From an uncultured bacterium (GTDB lineage: Bacteria; Fidelibacterota; Marinisomatia; Marinisomatales; Marinisomataceae), in the NCBI GenBank assembly GCA_943788675.1, contig CALSRE010000001.1, forward strand, positions 659,573 to 723,572: DNA of 64,000 nucleotides, read 5' to 3'. Positions within the stretch are counted from its first letter, which is position 1. Each line of letters opens with the position of its first letter. This document shows, in pieces, positions 1 to 10,858 of the stretch. Under the pieces are notes generated by a model. That model did not search any database. It saw only the letters and a list, made by a program, of their open reading frames with translations, and was not told the origin of the DNA. A program made the position numbers and the translations under genes.

Positions 1-299
1 AAAAATCAAAAATAGTTAGAGAATTTCATTTGCAAAAGAAAGTGCAAAAACACTATGCATTAAGAAAAGAATTAAGAGCAATTATTAAAAATCCTAATAT
101 TTCTGACGAAGAGAAAGATAAAGCAATTATAAAGCTTCAAAAATTGCCAAGATCATCAAGTGCATCAAGATTGACAAATCGTTGCGCTGTTTCAGGAAGA
201 CCTAAGGGATATATGAGAAAATTTGGTTTATCAAGAATAACATTTAGAGAATTAGCACTTAAGGGTGAATTGCCTGGCGTGACTAAGGCAAGTTGGTAG
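1..299 (+). CDS. rpsN: 30S ribosomal protein S14, 5' truncated by window edge (frame open from nt 3)
   Basis: [20 protein letters not shown] motif; ORF extends in frame upstream of the listed TTG at 30. Confidence 0.95.
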   Translation, partial: KSKIVREFHLQKKVQKHYALRKELRAIIKNPNISDEEKDKAIIKLQKLPRSSSASRLTNRCAVSGRPKGYMRKFGLSRITFRELALKGELPGVTKASW

Positions 300-308
300 G
301 AGTAATTT

Positions 309-707
309 ATGTCGATGACAGATCCAATAGCAGATTTTTGTACAAGAATTAGAAACGGATATGCCGCTAAAAAAAGATGGGTTGATGTACCTTCATCTAA
401 TTTAAAGAAAAGGTTATCAGTAGTTCTTAAAGAAGAAGGCTATATTGATAATTTTGTTTTTGTAGATAAAGAAGATAGTAAAGAGGATATTAGAGTTTAC
501 TTAAGATATAACGAAAACTCACCCGCTATAACTACTATCGAAAAAATCAGTAAACCAGGAAAAAGAGTTTATGTTTCTTGTTCAGATATCCCAAGAGTAT
601 TAAATGGTTTAGGGATTAGCGTAATTTCTACACCTAGAGGGGTATTGAGTAATAAAGTCGCTAGAGAATTAAAAGTCGGAGGAGAGTTGCTTTGCAACGT
701 TTGGTAG
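309..707 (+). CDS. rpsH: 30S ribosomal protein S8
   Basis: S8 sequence and STPRGVLSNKVAR motif; SD GGAG upstream; operon order. Confidence 0.96.
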   Translation: MSMTDPIADFCTRIRNGYAAKKRWVDVPSSNLKKRLSVVLKEEGYIDNFVFVDKEDSKEDIRVYLRYNENSPAITTIEKISKPGKRVYVSCSDIPRVLNGLGISVISTPRGVLSNKVARELKVGGELLCNVW

Positions 708-708
708 A

Positions 709-1251
709 ATGTCAAGAATAGGAAATAAAATAATTAATATACCGGAGGGAGTTTCTTTTGACACTAAAGATAACCATCTTACAGTGAAAGGTCCCAATGG
801 AAGTTTAGCTGTCAATATTTGTGACGAAGTTTCATTAAAAATTGAAGACAGTACAATTAATTTGACTAGAAAGTCTGAAGATAAAGTTTCTAGGTCTATG
901 CATGGAACAACCAGACAATTAGTTTCAAACGCTATTGAAGGTGTTACAAGCGGTTTTTCAAAAAATTTAGAGATAATTGGAGTGGGTTATAATGTTAAGC
1001 CTCAAGGTAAAAGACTTGTATTTCAGCTTGGCTTTTCTCATGATATTGTATTTGACCTTCCAGAAGGAATTGAAGCAGTAGCTCAAAAGAATTCATTGGA
1101 AATTAAAGGCGCTGATAAACAATTAGTTGGTCAAGTTGCTGCTAAGATTAGGTCGCTTAGAAAACCTGAGCCTTACAAAGGTAAAGGGATTAGATATAAG
1201 GATGAGTATGTCCGTTCAAAACAAGGTAAAACAGTTGGGGGTGGAGACTAG
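709..1251 (+). CDS. rplF: 50S ribosomal protein L6
   Basis: MSRIGNKII; EPYKGKGIRYKDE motif. Confidence 0.97.
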   Translation: MSRIGNKIINIPEGVSFDTKDNHLTVKGPNGSLAVNICDEVSLKIEDSTINLTRKSEDKVSRSMHGTTRQLVSNAIEGVTSGFSKNLEIIGVGYNVKPQGKRLVFQLGFSHDIVFDLPEGIEAVAQKNSLEIKGADKQLVGQVAAKIRSLRKPEPYKGKGIRYKDEYVRSKQGKTVGGGD

Positions 1252-1611
1252 ATGAAAGCTTTAAAACTTAAAAGAGAGCAATACTTAAGAAGAAGAAAAA
1301 GATCAAAAAAAGCATTTCCTGTAAAAGGGGAGATGAGGCTTTGTATCTTTAAAAGTACTAATCATATCGAGGCGCAAATCATTGACGATTTTAATCAAAA
1401 AACAGTTTTCTCAGCATCTTCAAAAGAGAAGGAGTTTTTAAAGAAAAAACTGAATAAAGTCGAAGTTGCGGCAGAAGTTGGTAAATCTTTATCCAAAAGA
1501 GTAAAAGGTAAAAAAATAGAGAAAATTTATTTCGACAGAAATGGTTTTAGATATCACGGAAGAGTTAAATCTTTAGCTGATGCAGCTAGAGAAGGTGGCT
1601 TAAAATTTTAA
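1252..1611 (+). CDS. rplR: 50S ribosomal protein L18
   Basis: YFDRNGFRYHGRVKSLADAAREGGL motif. Confidence 0.96.
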   Translation: MKALKLKREQYLRRRKRSKKAFPVKGEMRLCIFKSTNHIEAQIIDDFNQKTVFSASSKEKEFLKKKLNKVEVAAEVGKSLSKRVKGKKIEKIYFDRNGFRYHGRVKSLADAAREGGLKF

Positions 1612-1625
1612 TAAGTGGAGCTTAA

Positions 1626-2132
1626 ATGAGTATGATAAATTATTCCGAACTTGATTTAAAAGAAGAATCAGTTATTCGAATCAATAGAGTTGCAAAAGTA
1701 AATTCTAGAGGTAAGAGATTTAGTTTTGCTACAATAGTAGTTATCGGAGATGGAAAGCAGTATGTTGGTATTGGTTCTGGTAAGGCTAATGAAGTTATTG
1801 TTTCAATAACCAAAGCTAAAGAGGATGCTAGACAAAATCTTGTTAAGGTTCCAGTACACAACTATACTATACCCCACGAGATTATTGGAAAGCATGGCGC
1901 TAGTAGAGTTTTGCTTAAACCTGCTCCTTATGGTACAGGTATCATTGCTGGATCAGCTGTTCGTTTAATAATGGAGCAAGTTGGAATTAATAATATTTAT
2001 TCTAAGGTCTTAGGATCAAATAACAAAATGAATGTTGCAAAAGCAGTTATGAATGCTTTAACTAGCTTGCAAGATGTTAGAGTAGTTGCTAAGAAAAGAG
2101 GTAAAACTCCAAAAACATTATTTGAGATTTAA
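1626..2132 (+). CDS. rpsE: 30S ribosomal protein S5
   Basis: GKRFSFATIVVIGDG; operon position. Confidence 0.96.
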   Translation: MSMINYSELDLKEESVIRINRVAKVNSRGKRFSFATIVVIGDGKQYVGIGSGKANEVIVSITKAKEDARQNLVKVPVHNYTIPHEIIGKHGASRVLLKPAPYGTGIIAGSAVRLIMEQVGINNIYSKVLGSNNKMNVAKAVMNALTSLQDVRVVAKKRGKTPKTLFEI

Positions 2133-2136
2133 TACT

Positions 2137-2322
2137 ATGGCAAAAAAACAATTAAAAATTACACAGATTAAAAGTAGAATTGGTTACTCTAGGAAAGCTA
2201 AAGCTACTCTAGATGCTCTAGGATTAAGAAAAATGAACAAGTCAGTTATTTTAGATGCGAATGATGCAATTGTAGGCATGATTAAAAAAATTGATTATTT
2301 AGTTAAGGTAGAAGAAGTATGA
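2137..2322 (+). CDS. rpmD: 50S ribosomal protein L30
   Basis: MAKKQLKITQIKSRIG; start refined from listed 2086 to ATG 2137. Confidence 0.93.
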   Translation: MAKKQLKITQIKSRIGYSRKAKATLDALGLRKMNKSVILDANDAIVGMIKKIDYLVKVEEV

Positions 2323-2750
2323 AATTAGTTAAACCAACAAGCGCTTTAAAAAAATCAAAAAGAGTAGGTAGAGGGCATGGTTCAGGCTTAGGTACTACTG
2401 CAGGTAGAGGTCACAAAGGTGCCGGTCAAAGAAGCGGTCATAAGCATCGTCATTGGTTTGAGGGCGGTCAAATGCCATTGCATAGAAGAGTTCCTACTAG
2501 AGGATTTAATAATTTTAATTTTGCTAAGTCTTTTGAGATTGTCAATCTTTCTCAGATTGCTAAATTAAAGGTCAAAAATATCGATTCAGAAGTGATGTCA
2601 AAAAATGGTTTAATTTCATCAAGTCTTGTTCCTGTTAAAGTTTTAGGAAATGGTACTCTTGATAAAGCAATGAATATAACTGCATCGTCATTTAGCGATT
2701 CAGCTATTAAAAAAATTGAAGAGTCTGGAGGAAAGGCTACTATTCAGTGA
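2319..2750 (+). CDS. rplO: 50S ribosomal protein L15
   Basis: RVGRGHGSGLGTTAGRGHKGAGQRSG. Confidence 0.97.
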   Translation: MKLVKPTSALKKSKRVGRGHGSGLGTTAGRGHKGAGQRSGHKHRHWFEGGQMPLHRRVPTRGFNNFNFAKSFEIVNLSQIAKLKVKNIDSEVMSKNGLISSSLVPVKVLGNGTLDKAMNITASSFSDSAIKKIEESGGKATIQ

Positions 2751-4051
2751 TTGATAAAATTAGAAATATTTTTGCAATTCCTGAATTAAGGAGAAAGATT
2801 TTATTTACACTTGGAATTTTGGTCATTGTAAGACTTGGTTCACAAGTTCCTATTCCTGGTATAAATCCAGATGCACTTCGTCAAACTATGGAGTCTTTAA
2901 ATGACACTTTTTTCGGTCTTTTCAATCTCTTTACGGGAGGAGCTTTTGGTCAGGCAGCTATTTTTGGTTTAGGAATTATGCCTTACATTTCTGTTTCAAT
3001 CGTTATTCAAATTCTTCAAACTACCCTTCCATATTTCCAAAGGTTGGCCATGGAGGGAGAAAGTGGAAGAGCTAAGATTACCCAAATAACAAGATACGGT
3101 ACTGTTGTTTTAGCGTTTGTACAGTCTATATTTATATCACTTCTGCTTGAAAGTTATGGAATTGTGCTAGATCCAGGCTTCTTATTTAGATTTACTGCTG
3201 TGGTTAGTATAACTACTGGTACAATGTTATTACTTTGGCTTGGTGAAAAAATTACAGAGCATGGAATTGGCAATGGGATATCATTGATTATCATGGTTGG
3301 TATTATTGCAGGGTTTCCAAATGTTGTAATATCCGAGATTTCTTACTTTCAACAGGGAGTCAGAGGTATCTTATCTGAATTATTTTTAATGCTTTTATTC
3401 TTCTTTTTAGTAATGATGATTATACTTATTCAGCAAGGTGTAAGAAAAGTTCCTGTTCAGTATGCTAGAAGAATTGTAGGTCGTAAAGTTTATGGTGGAC
3501 AAAATACATTTCTTCCGCTTAAAATTAATACAGCAGGAGTTATCCCAATCATTTTTGCTCAATCGATAATTTTGATTCCTGGTACTATTGCAACCTTTTT
3601 TGGACAAGATGCAACTCAATCCGGTTTTATATCTCTATTTGCAATGGACCATTGGTTTTCTAATACTTTATTTGCATTGTTAATTATTTTCTTCACATTC
3701 TTTTATACTGCACTTCAATTTGATCCTAATCAAGTATCTTCCACTTTAAAGCAACAAGGTGGATTCATTCCCGGTGTAAAGCCTGGAAAGAAAACAGCAG
3801 AATTTATTGAAAATATTCTAACTCGAGTTACCTTGCCTGGAGCATGTTTTCTTGGATTTATAGCTCTAATGCCATATTTCTTGCAGCAGTTTGCAGGATT
3901 AGATTATGCGTATGCATCTTTTTTTGGTGGAACAAGTTTATTGATTGTAGTAGGTGTAGGTCTTGATACATTGAGCCAGATAGAATCTCATCTTTTATCA
4001 AGGCATTATGACGGTTTTTTAACTAAAGGTAAAGTAAGAAGTAGAAGATAA
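2747..4051 (+). CDS. secY: Preprotein translocase subunit SecY (GTG start)
   Basis: RLGSQVPIPGIN; multiple TM segments; operon context. Confidence 0.97.
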   Translation: MIDKIRNIFAIPELRRKILFTLGILVIVRLGSQVPIPGINPDALRQTMESLNDTFFGLFNLFTGGAFGQAAIFGLGIMPYISVSIVIQILQTTLPYFQRLAMEGESGRAKITQITRYGTVVLAFVQSIFISLLLESYGIVLDPGFLFRFTAVVSITTGTMLLLWLGEKITEHGIGNGISLIIMVGIIAGFPNVVISEISYFQQGVRGILSELFLMLLFFFLVMMIILIQQGVRKVPVQYARRIVGRKVYGGQNTFLPLKINTAGVIPIIFAQSIILIPGTIATFFGQDATQSGFISLFAMDHWFSNTLFALLIIFFTFFYTALQFDPNQVSSTLKQQGGFIPGVKPGKKTAEFIENILTRVTLPGACFLGFIALMPYFLQQFAGLDYAYASFFGGTSLLIVVGVGLDTLSQIESHLLSRHYDGFLTKGKVRSRR

Positions 4052-4800
4052 TGGTTGATATAAATAATCATATTGAAGTATCTGCAATGTCCGAAAGCTG
4101 TCAAATTCTTTCCGACACATTAAATCTAATGGAAAAAAATATTATACCTGGTCAATCAGTTTTAGAGCTAGATAAAATAGCCGAAAACTATATTCTTTCA
4201 TGTGATGCAAAGCCCGCATTTAAAGGTTACAATGGATTTCCAGCTACATTAACTGTTTCCATTGATGATGAAATTGTTCATGGCATACCAAAGGATGTTT
4301 TATTAAAAGAAGGTCAAATTGTTAGCATAGATTGTGGAGTTATTAAAAATGAATTTTATAGCGATTCTGCAAGAACGATTGCTGTTGGCAAAATTTCAGA
4401 TGATAAAGCTAAGTTAGTAGATGTGACCAAGAAAGCGCTTCAAATTGGTATTGAAAAAGCAGTAATTGGTAATAAAGTATTTGATATAAGTGATTCAATT
4501 CAAAAATATGTCGAATCAGAAGGTTACTCTGTAGTCAGAGAGCTTGTTGGGCACGGGATAGGAAAACAGCTCCACATTCAGCCTCAGATTCCTAATTTTT
4601 CAGATCCAATTACAACAGATCTTAATACAGAATTAAAAGAAGGAATGTGTTTAGCTATAGAGCCAATGGTTAATATGGGCTCTAGGCACATAAAAACAGA
4701 TAGCGATGGATGGACGATTAGGACTAAAGATGGTTCTGCAAGTGCGCACTTTGAACATTCAATTCTTATTACTAAGTTGCAACCCAGAATTTTAACGTAA
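4051..4800 (+). CDS. map: Type I methionine aminopeptidase
   Basis: [32 protein letters not shown] metal ligands; follows secY. Confidence 0.95.
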   Translation: MVDINNHIEVSAMSESCQILSDTLNLMEKNIIPGQSVLELDKIAENYILSCDAKPAFKGYNGFPATLTVSIDDEIVHGIPKDVLLKEGQIVSIDCGVIKNEFYSDSARTIAVGKISDDKAKLVDVTKKALQIGIEKAVIGNKVFDISDSIQKYVESEGYSVVRELVGHGIGKQLHIQPQIPNFSDPITTDLNTELKEGMCLAIEPMVNMGSRHIKTDSDGWTIRTKDGSASAHFEHSILITKLQPRILT

Positions 4801-4807
4801 TTATATT

Positions 4808-5032
4808 ATGGCAAAACAAGAATCGATAGAAGTAGAAGGAGTTATTAAGGAAGTTTTACCAGGAGCTAGATTTAGAGTGATGATTAATCTTGGCGGAAAA
4901 GAGCATGAAGTTTTGGCTCATGTAAGCGGTAAAATGAGAATGCATTTTATAAAAATGCTTCCAGGAGATAAAGTTGATTTACAGCTTTCTCCATATGATT
5001 TAAGTAGAGGAAGAATAACATTTAGGCAATAA
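4808..5032 (+). CDS. infA: Translation initiation factor IF-1
   Basis: [16 protein letters not shown]; ending [10 protein letters not shown]. Confidence 0.97.
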   Translation: MAKQESIEVEGVIKEVLPGARFRVMINLGGKEHEVLAHVSGKMRMHFIKMLPGDKVDLQLSPYDLSRGRITFRQ

Positions 5033-5034
5033 TT

Positions 5035-5151
5035 ATGAAAGTAAAAGCTTCAGTAAAAAAAAGAACAAGAGATTGCATTATTGTACGAAGAAAAGGTCGT
5101 ATTTATGTTATCAATAAGAAGAACCCTAGACATAAGCAGAGGCAAGGATAA
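5035..5151 (+). CDS. rpmJ: 50S ribosomal protein L36 (38 aa; zinc ligands mostly lost)
   Basis: Translated by hand: [38 protein letters not shown]; absent from ORF track because short. Confidence 0.96.
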   Translation: MKVKASVKKRTRDCIIVRRKGRIYVINKKNPRHKQRQG

Positions 5152-5531
5152 TGGCTAGAATAGCAGGTGTTGATATACCAAAAGACAAGAAAGTGGCATA
5201 TTCATTAAGATATGTACACGGAATAGGATTAAAAACTGCTTTAAGTATATGTGAGCAAGCAAAAGTTGATCCAGATGTTCGCGTTACTGATTTAACGTCA
5301 AAACAAGAAGACGAGATAAGAAAAGTCATTGTTGAGCTTAAGCTTCTTATTGAAGGTGAATTGAGAAGTGAAAATTTAAAAAATGTTAAAAGATTGCAAG
5401 ATATAGGTAGTTATAGAGGTGTTAGACATAGAAAATCTTTACCATCAAGAGGTCAAAGAACTAAAACAAACTCTAGAACTAGAAGAGGAAAGAAAAGAAT
5501 TTCAATTTCACTAGGTAAAAAGGCAGTATAG
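5151..5531 (+). CDS. rpsM: 30S ribosomal protein S13
   Basis: [37 protein letters not shown]. Confidence 0.97.
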   Translation: MARIAGVDIPKDKKVAYSLRYVHGIGLKTALSICEQAKVDPDVRVTDLTSKQEDEIRKVIVELKLLIEGELRSENLKNVKRLQDIGSYRGVRHRKSLPSRGQRTKTNSRTRRGKKRISISLGKKAV

Positions 5532-5532
5532 T

Positions 5533-5919
5533 ATGGCAACCCAGACAAGATCTAATAAGAAAAAGAAAAAAATCAATCCTAATGGGATTGTTCATATTAA
5601 AGCAACATTCAATAATACAAACATTACTGTTTCAGATGAATTTGGTAATGTTGTTGCATGGGCAACTGCTGGAAAAGCAGGATTTAAGGGTTCTAGAAAG
5701 AACACTGCATATGCTGCAACAGTAGCATCTGAAAAAGTTGCTAGCGAAGTAGTAAGTATGGGAATGACAACTGTAGCTGTAAAAGTTAAAGGTCCTGGAG
5801 CAGGAAGAGAATCTGCAATCAGAGCCTTATCAACCGCCGGCTTGCAGGTTACATCAATTTCTGATGTAACGCCATTACCTCATAATGGATGCAGACCTAA
5901 AAAACAAAGAAGAGTATAA
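5533..5919 (+). CDS. rpsK: 30S ribosomal protein S11
   Basis: [40 protein letters not shown]. Confidence 0.97.
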   Translation: MATQTRSNKKKKKINPNGIVHIKATFNNTNITVSDEFGNVVAWATAGKAGFKGSRKNTAYAATVASEKVASEVVSMGMTTVAVKVKGPGAGRESAIRALSTAGLQVTSISDVTPLPHNGCRPKKQRRV

Positions 5920-5922
5920 AAT

Positions 5923-6537
5923 ATGGCAAAATTAAGTACACCAAAAGGTAAGTTAGTTAGAAAGCTTGGAGTGAATATTTTCGGTAACCCAAAATTTGAT
6001 AGATTGTTATCAAAAAAAGGTTATAGACCTGGTCAGCATGGTAAAGCTGGTAAAAGATTTTCAACTTATTCAGTACAGTTAAATGAAAAACAAAAAATTA
6101 AATTCACTTACGGTATGTTAGAAAAACAGTTTAGAAATTATTTTAAGAAAGCCTCTCAAATGAAAGGTGAAACCGGTTTAAACCTATTAGTAATGTTAGA
6201 ATCAAGACTAGACAATGTTGTTTATAAGCTTGGTTTTGCTCCAACAAGACCATCTGCTAGACAGTTAGTAAGTCACGGACATTTTTTGGTTAATAATCGT
6301 AAGGTTAATATTGCTTCATACAGATTGAAACCTGGAGATTTAATAACAGTAAGAGACAAAAGTAAAAAACTTGATCTTATTTTAAACTCCATCAAAATGG
6401 TGAAGGGTGATTTAAATATTTCATGGCTGTCAGTTGACAAAGCTAAGATGGAAGGTACTTTTATTAGTCTTCCAGAAAGAGATGAGATTGATTTAACTAT
6501 GAACGAACAATTAGTTGTTGAATACTATTCAAGATAA
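5923..6537 (+). CDS. rpsD: 30S ribosomal protein S4
   Basis: S4 domain ARQLVSHGHFLVNNRKVNIASYRL; operon position. Confidence 0.96.
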   Translation: MAKLSTPKGKLVRKLGVNIFGNPKFDRLLSKKGYRPGQHGKAGKRFSTYSVQLNEKQKIKFTYGMLEKQFRNYFKKASQMKGETGLNLLVMLESRLDNVVYKLGFAPTRPSARQLVSHGHFLVNNRKVNIASYRLKPGDLITVRDKSKKLDLILNSIKMVKGDLNISWLSVDKAKMEGTFISLPERDEIDLTMNEQLVVEYYSR

Positions 6538-6547
6538 AGGAAGAAAC

Positions 6548-7513
6548 ATGAGCAATGATTTAAAATTTAAAATTTCGCATAAAGTTACAGATAAAAATGC
6601 TAGCAACTTTACTATTAAACCCCTAGACAGAGGGTATGGTATTACTCTTGGTAACTCTTTAAGAAGAGCTCTACTTACTGCTGTGCCTGGAGCTGCGATA
6701 ACAAATGTAAAAATTGAAGGTGCTCATCATGAGTTTTCTACAATTGATGGCGTAACAGAGGATGTTGCAGATGTAATTATGAATCTTAAAGGTGTTAGAT
6801 TTCATTTGTTTGAAAGTTCTGTTGAGCCAATTTTCCTAAAGGTTAAAGGGCCTAAAGCTTTTACTGCCGCTGACATACAAGCAGTAAGTGATAATTTTAC
6901 TATCTTAAACCCTGAGCATCACATAACTGATATTGCAAAAGGAACCACTTTAGAGGTTGAATTAAGGTTAGGTATAGGAAAGGGATACAAATCTAGTGAG
7001 GAGAACAAGTTAAATAACTCTCCTGTTGGAATGATTCCTATTGATAGTATCTTTAATCCAGTTACTAAAGTTTCTTTTAACGTATCTCCGTTACCAGGAG
7101 CTAAAGAAGACACTGAAATGTTGTCGTTGAATGTAACTACAGACGGATCTATTTCTCCAATAGATGCAGTCAGCTACTGTTCATCTGTACTTTCAGAGCA
7201 TTATAATATTATTAATTCGATTAGCAATCCTTCTATTCTAGAGATTGATAAGCCAGTAAGTGAAGAAATTCTTCAGATTCGTAAACTCTTAGAATCATCT
7301 ATCGATGAAATGGAACTTTCTGTAAGAAGTCATAATTGTTTAGAAGCTGCAGGAATTACATTAATTGGAGAGCTTGTTGATAAAGATGAAGCTGAAATGT
7401 TAGAATATAAAAATTTTGGTAGAAAATCTTTGAACGAGCTTATAGAAAAACTTGAAACCATGGGCTTAAAATTTGGCATGGACACGAGCCCTTACACTGA
7501 AGATGAAGCATAA
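6548..7513 (+). CDS. rpoA: RNA polymerase alpha subunit
   Basis: RGYGITLGNSLRRALLTAVPGAAITNVKIEG; start refined from 6515 to ATG 6548 with upstream AAAGGAAG. Confidence 0.97.
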   Translation: MSNDLKFKISHKVTDKNASNFTIKPLDRGYGITLGNSLRRALLTAVPGAAITNVKIEGAHHEFSTIDGVTEDVADVIMNLKGVRFHLFESSVEPIFLKVKGPKAFTAADIQAVSDNFTILNPEHHITDIAKGTTLEVELRLGIGKGYKSSEENKLNNSPVGMIPIDSIFNPVTKVSFNVSPLPGAKEDTEMLSLNVTTDGSISPIDAVSYCSSVLSEHYNIINSISNPSILEIDKPVSEEILQIRKLLESSIDEMELSVRSHNCLEAAGITLIGELVDKDEAEMLEYKNFGRKSLNELIEKLETMGLKFGMDTSPYTEDEA

Positions 7514-7938
7514 TGAGAAAAAGAATATCAGCACGAAAATTTGGTAGATCAGCAGCGCATAGAAAAGCGTTAATGTCAAACTTGGCTAGTTCTTTAATTG
7601 AACATAAAAGAATAAAGACTACTCATGAAAAAGCTTTAGAGCTCAGAAAATTTATAGAGCCAATGATTACTAAAGCAAAAAATCACACTGTTCATAACAG
7701 AAGAGAAGTGTTAAAGAAGATTCATAACAACGCAGCTGTTAAGACGCTTTTTGATGTTATAGCTCCTAGTTATGCAGATAGACCTGGCGGTTATACTCGC
7801 ATATTAAAGCTTGGTACAAGACCGAATGATTCCGCAAAAGTTTCACTTATTGAATTTATTGATAAGTTTAACTTTGAAAACGATGATGTTGTCGATAAGA
7901 CTGAAGAAGTTGAAGCTGTTGAAGAATCAAAAGAATAG
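7513..7938 (+). CDS. rplQ: 50S ribosomal protein L17
   Basis: KFGRSAAHRKALMSNLASSLIEHKRIKTT. Confidence 0.97.
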   Translation: MRKRISARKFGRSAAHRKALMSNLASSLIEHKRIKTTHEKALELRKFIEPMITKAKNHTVHNRREVLKKIHNNAAVKTLFDVIAPSYADRPGGYTRILKLGTRPNDSAKVSLIEFIDKFNFENDDVVDKTEEVEAVEESKE

Positions 7939-7940
7939 TT

Positions 7941-8378
7941 CTAGAGATTTTTTATAATTTTAGTTAAAAACCTGCAGTCTGTTTCATCAAAATTATCCAA
8001 TTTATTTGAGTCTATGTCTAATACAAAATTAGTTGAATGGATTTTGAATGGAACACATATTTCTGATTTACTGTTTGGGTCACAAATTATATGTCCAGGA
8101 AATTTTTTAACATCAGGAATATTTAGAATTTCATTTTCTTTTATCGCTGCACCGCATACGCCCTCAAAATTAATTGGACTACATGGTATTTTAAGCGCTT
8201 TATAATCTCCAATAAAAAGTTGATTATCTTTTTTAAAATAAAATCCGCAAAATATCCAGTTTTCAAAAGAATCAAAGAGCATAGTGCTTATTGTTTTTAA
8301 CTTATTTTTTGAAGGTACATTATTAATACTTTTAATGCATTTTGTATAAATTTCTTCTTTATTTTCAATTAATTGCAT
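7941..8378 (-). CDS. GAF-domain free methionine-(R)-sulfoxide reductase-like protein (fRMsr/MsrC)
   Basis: EGVCGAAIKENEILNIPDVKKFPGHIICDPNSKSEICVPF matches the fRMsr signature; three Cys of the family retained (IPCSPI, VCGA, IICD). Confidence 0.82.
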   Translation of the reverse strand: MQLIENKEEIYTKCIKSINNVPSKNKLKTISTMLFDSFENWIFCGFYFKKDNQLFIGDYKALKIPCSPINFEGVCGAAIKENEILNIPDVKKFPGHIICDPNSKSEICVPFKIHSTNFVLDIDSNKLDNFDETDCRFLTKIIKNL

Positions 8379-8393
8379 AATTAGTAATAATGT

Positions 8394-9293
8394 ATGAAAA
8401 ATTTTAAAAAACCAATAATAATTTCTGGAATGCCCAGAACGGGGACTACGCCTTTAGGGCGTATACTGTCCTCTTCAGATGATTTATCAATGATATATGA
8501 GCCATTTAATGCGAAACAAGGCGTAACAAGTATTGAGTTTAATTACCCATATCCTGGTAATAATATATCAGAAAATCGTTTTAATAAGATATTTAATGAC
8601 CTTATACATCTAAAATCCAAATTTAAAACAGGTATATTGTCAACTGATTCGATTCTTAAAAAAATATTTAAATATTTTATTGGAAATGAAAGTTCAATTT
8701 CATTTCATCGGGTGCGATTATTTAAAGATGATAATCGTCTACTAATAAAAGATCCTTTTTTAATTTTTTCATCATCGGAGTTAAGTAAAAATTATAAAGT
8801 CATTTTTTGTGAGAGACCTTTAAAACCTTTAGCATCCAGTTTTAAAAGAATGAATTGGAATTTTACGGAATACGACAAACTATCAAAATTTTTTTCTGAA
8901 AGTGAATTAAAGGCAAGAATGCTTAAACCGTCAAAAAAAATATCTTCCGAAGTTATCGGAGCTATACAATTTTATGAATTAGTAGATTTATATAAGTCTA
9001 AAATTAATGCTAATAAAAATATATATTATTTTTCACAAAATAAGCTAGTAGAAGATCCTATAGTTGAAGTAAAAGCCTTATTTGAATGGCTCGAATTAGA
9101 ATTTTCAGAAACTGTTAAAAAAACTATTACAGAGTTAAAAAATGACAAAAATCTTAATAAAAATCTTCCAAAAAAAAATATCCAACATGATATGTCGTAT
9201 AATAAAAAATTTTCAAATAAATACTTTACAGAAGTTTTAACTTTATATGAGATTGAATTGATAGAAAATTTTTGTAGCGGAGGAGAGATTTGA
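8394..9293 (+). CDS. Sulfotransferase-family protein
   Basis: N-terminal PAPS-loop-like IIISGMPRTGTTPLGRIL; VIFCERPLKPLASSFKR. Confidence 0.7.
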   Translation: MKNFKKPIIISGMPRTGTTPLGRILSSSDDLSMIYEPFNAKQGVTSIEFNYPYPGNNISENRFNKIFNDLIHLKSKFKTGILSTDSILKKIFKYFIGNESSISFHRVRLFKDDNRLLIKDPFLIFSSSELSKNYKVIFCERPLKPLASSFKRMNWNFTEYDKLSKFFSESELKARMLKPSKKISSEVIGAIQFYELVDLYKSKINANKNIYYFSQNKLVEDPIVEVKALFEWLELEFSETVKKTITELKNDKNLNKNLPKKNIQHDMSYNKKFSNKYFTEVLTLYEIELIENFCSGGEI

Positions 9294-9348
9294 ACTCCCG
9301 ACCTTCGGATTATGATTCCGCTGCTCTAACCAACTGAGCTACTCCGCC
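9275..9348 (-). tRNA. tRNA-Met(CAT)
   Basis: Cloverleaf by eye on minus strand; loop ATCATAA; acceptor GGCGGAG/CTCCGCT; CCA not encoded. tRNA-Ile2 with modified C34 not strictly excluded. Confidence 0.9.
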
Positions 9349-9470
9349 ATAAACGGCTAAAGTTATATCACAATGTTTTAAATGTCTAAATTATTTTAAT
9401 TTTTAGAAAAAAGTTTTTTAAAAAGTACTTTGCTTTTTTTTTATGTTTTGGTAATCTTGTCCGTTGATGA

Positions 9471-10835
<1,365 letters not shown>

Positions 10836-10858
10836 ATTAATTAGTATCTTATGCCGTT

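Noticed and set aside
1640-1861. Short minus-strand ORFs throughout (for example inside rpsE, secY, rpoA)
   Set aside because: All antisense within conserved genes; expected by chance.
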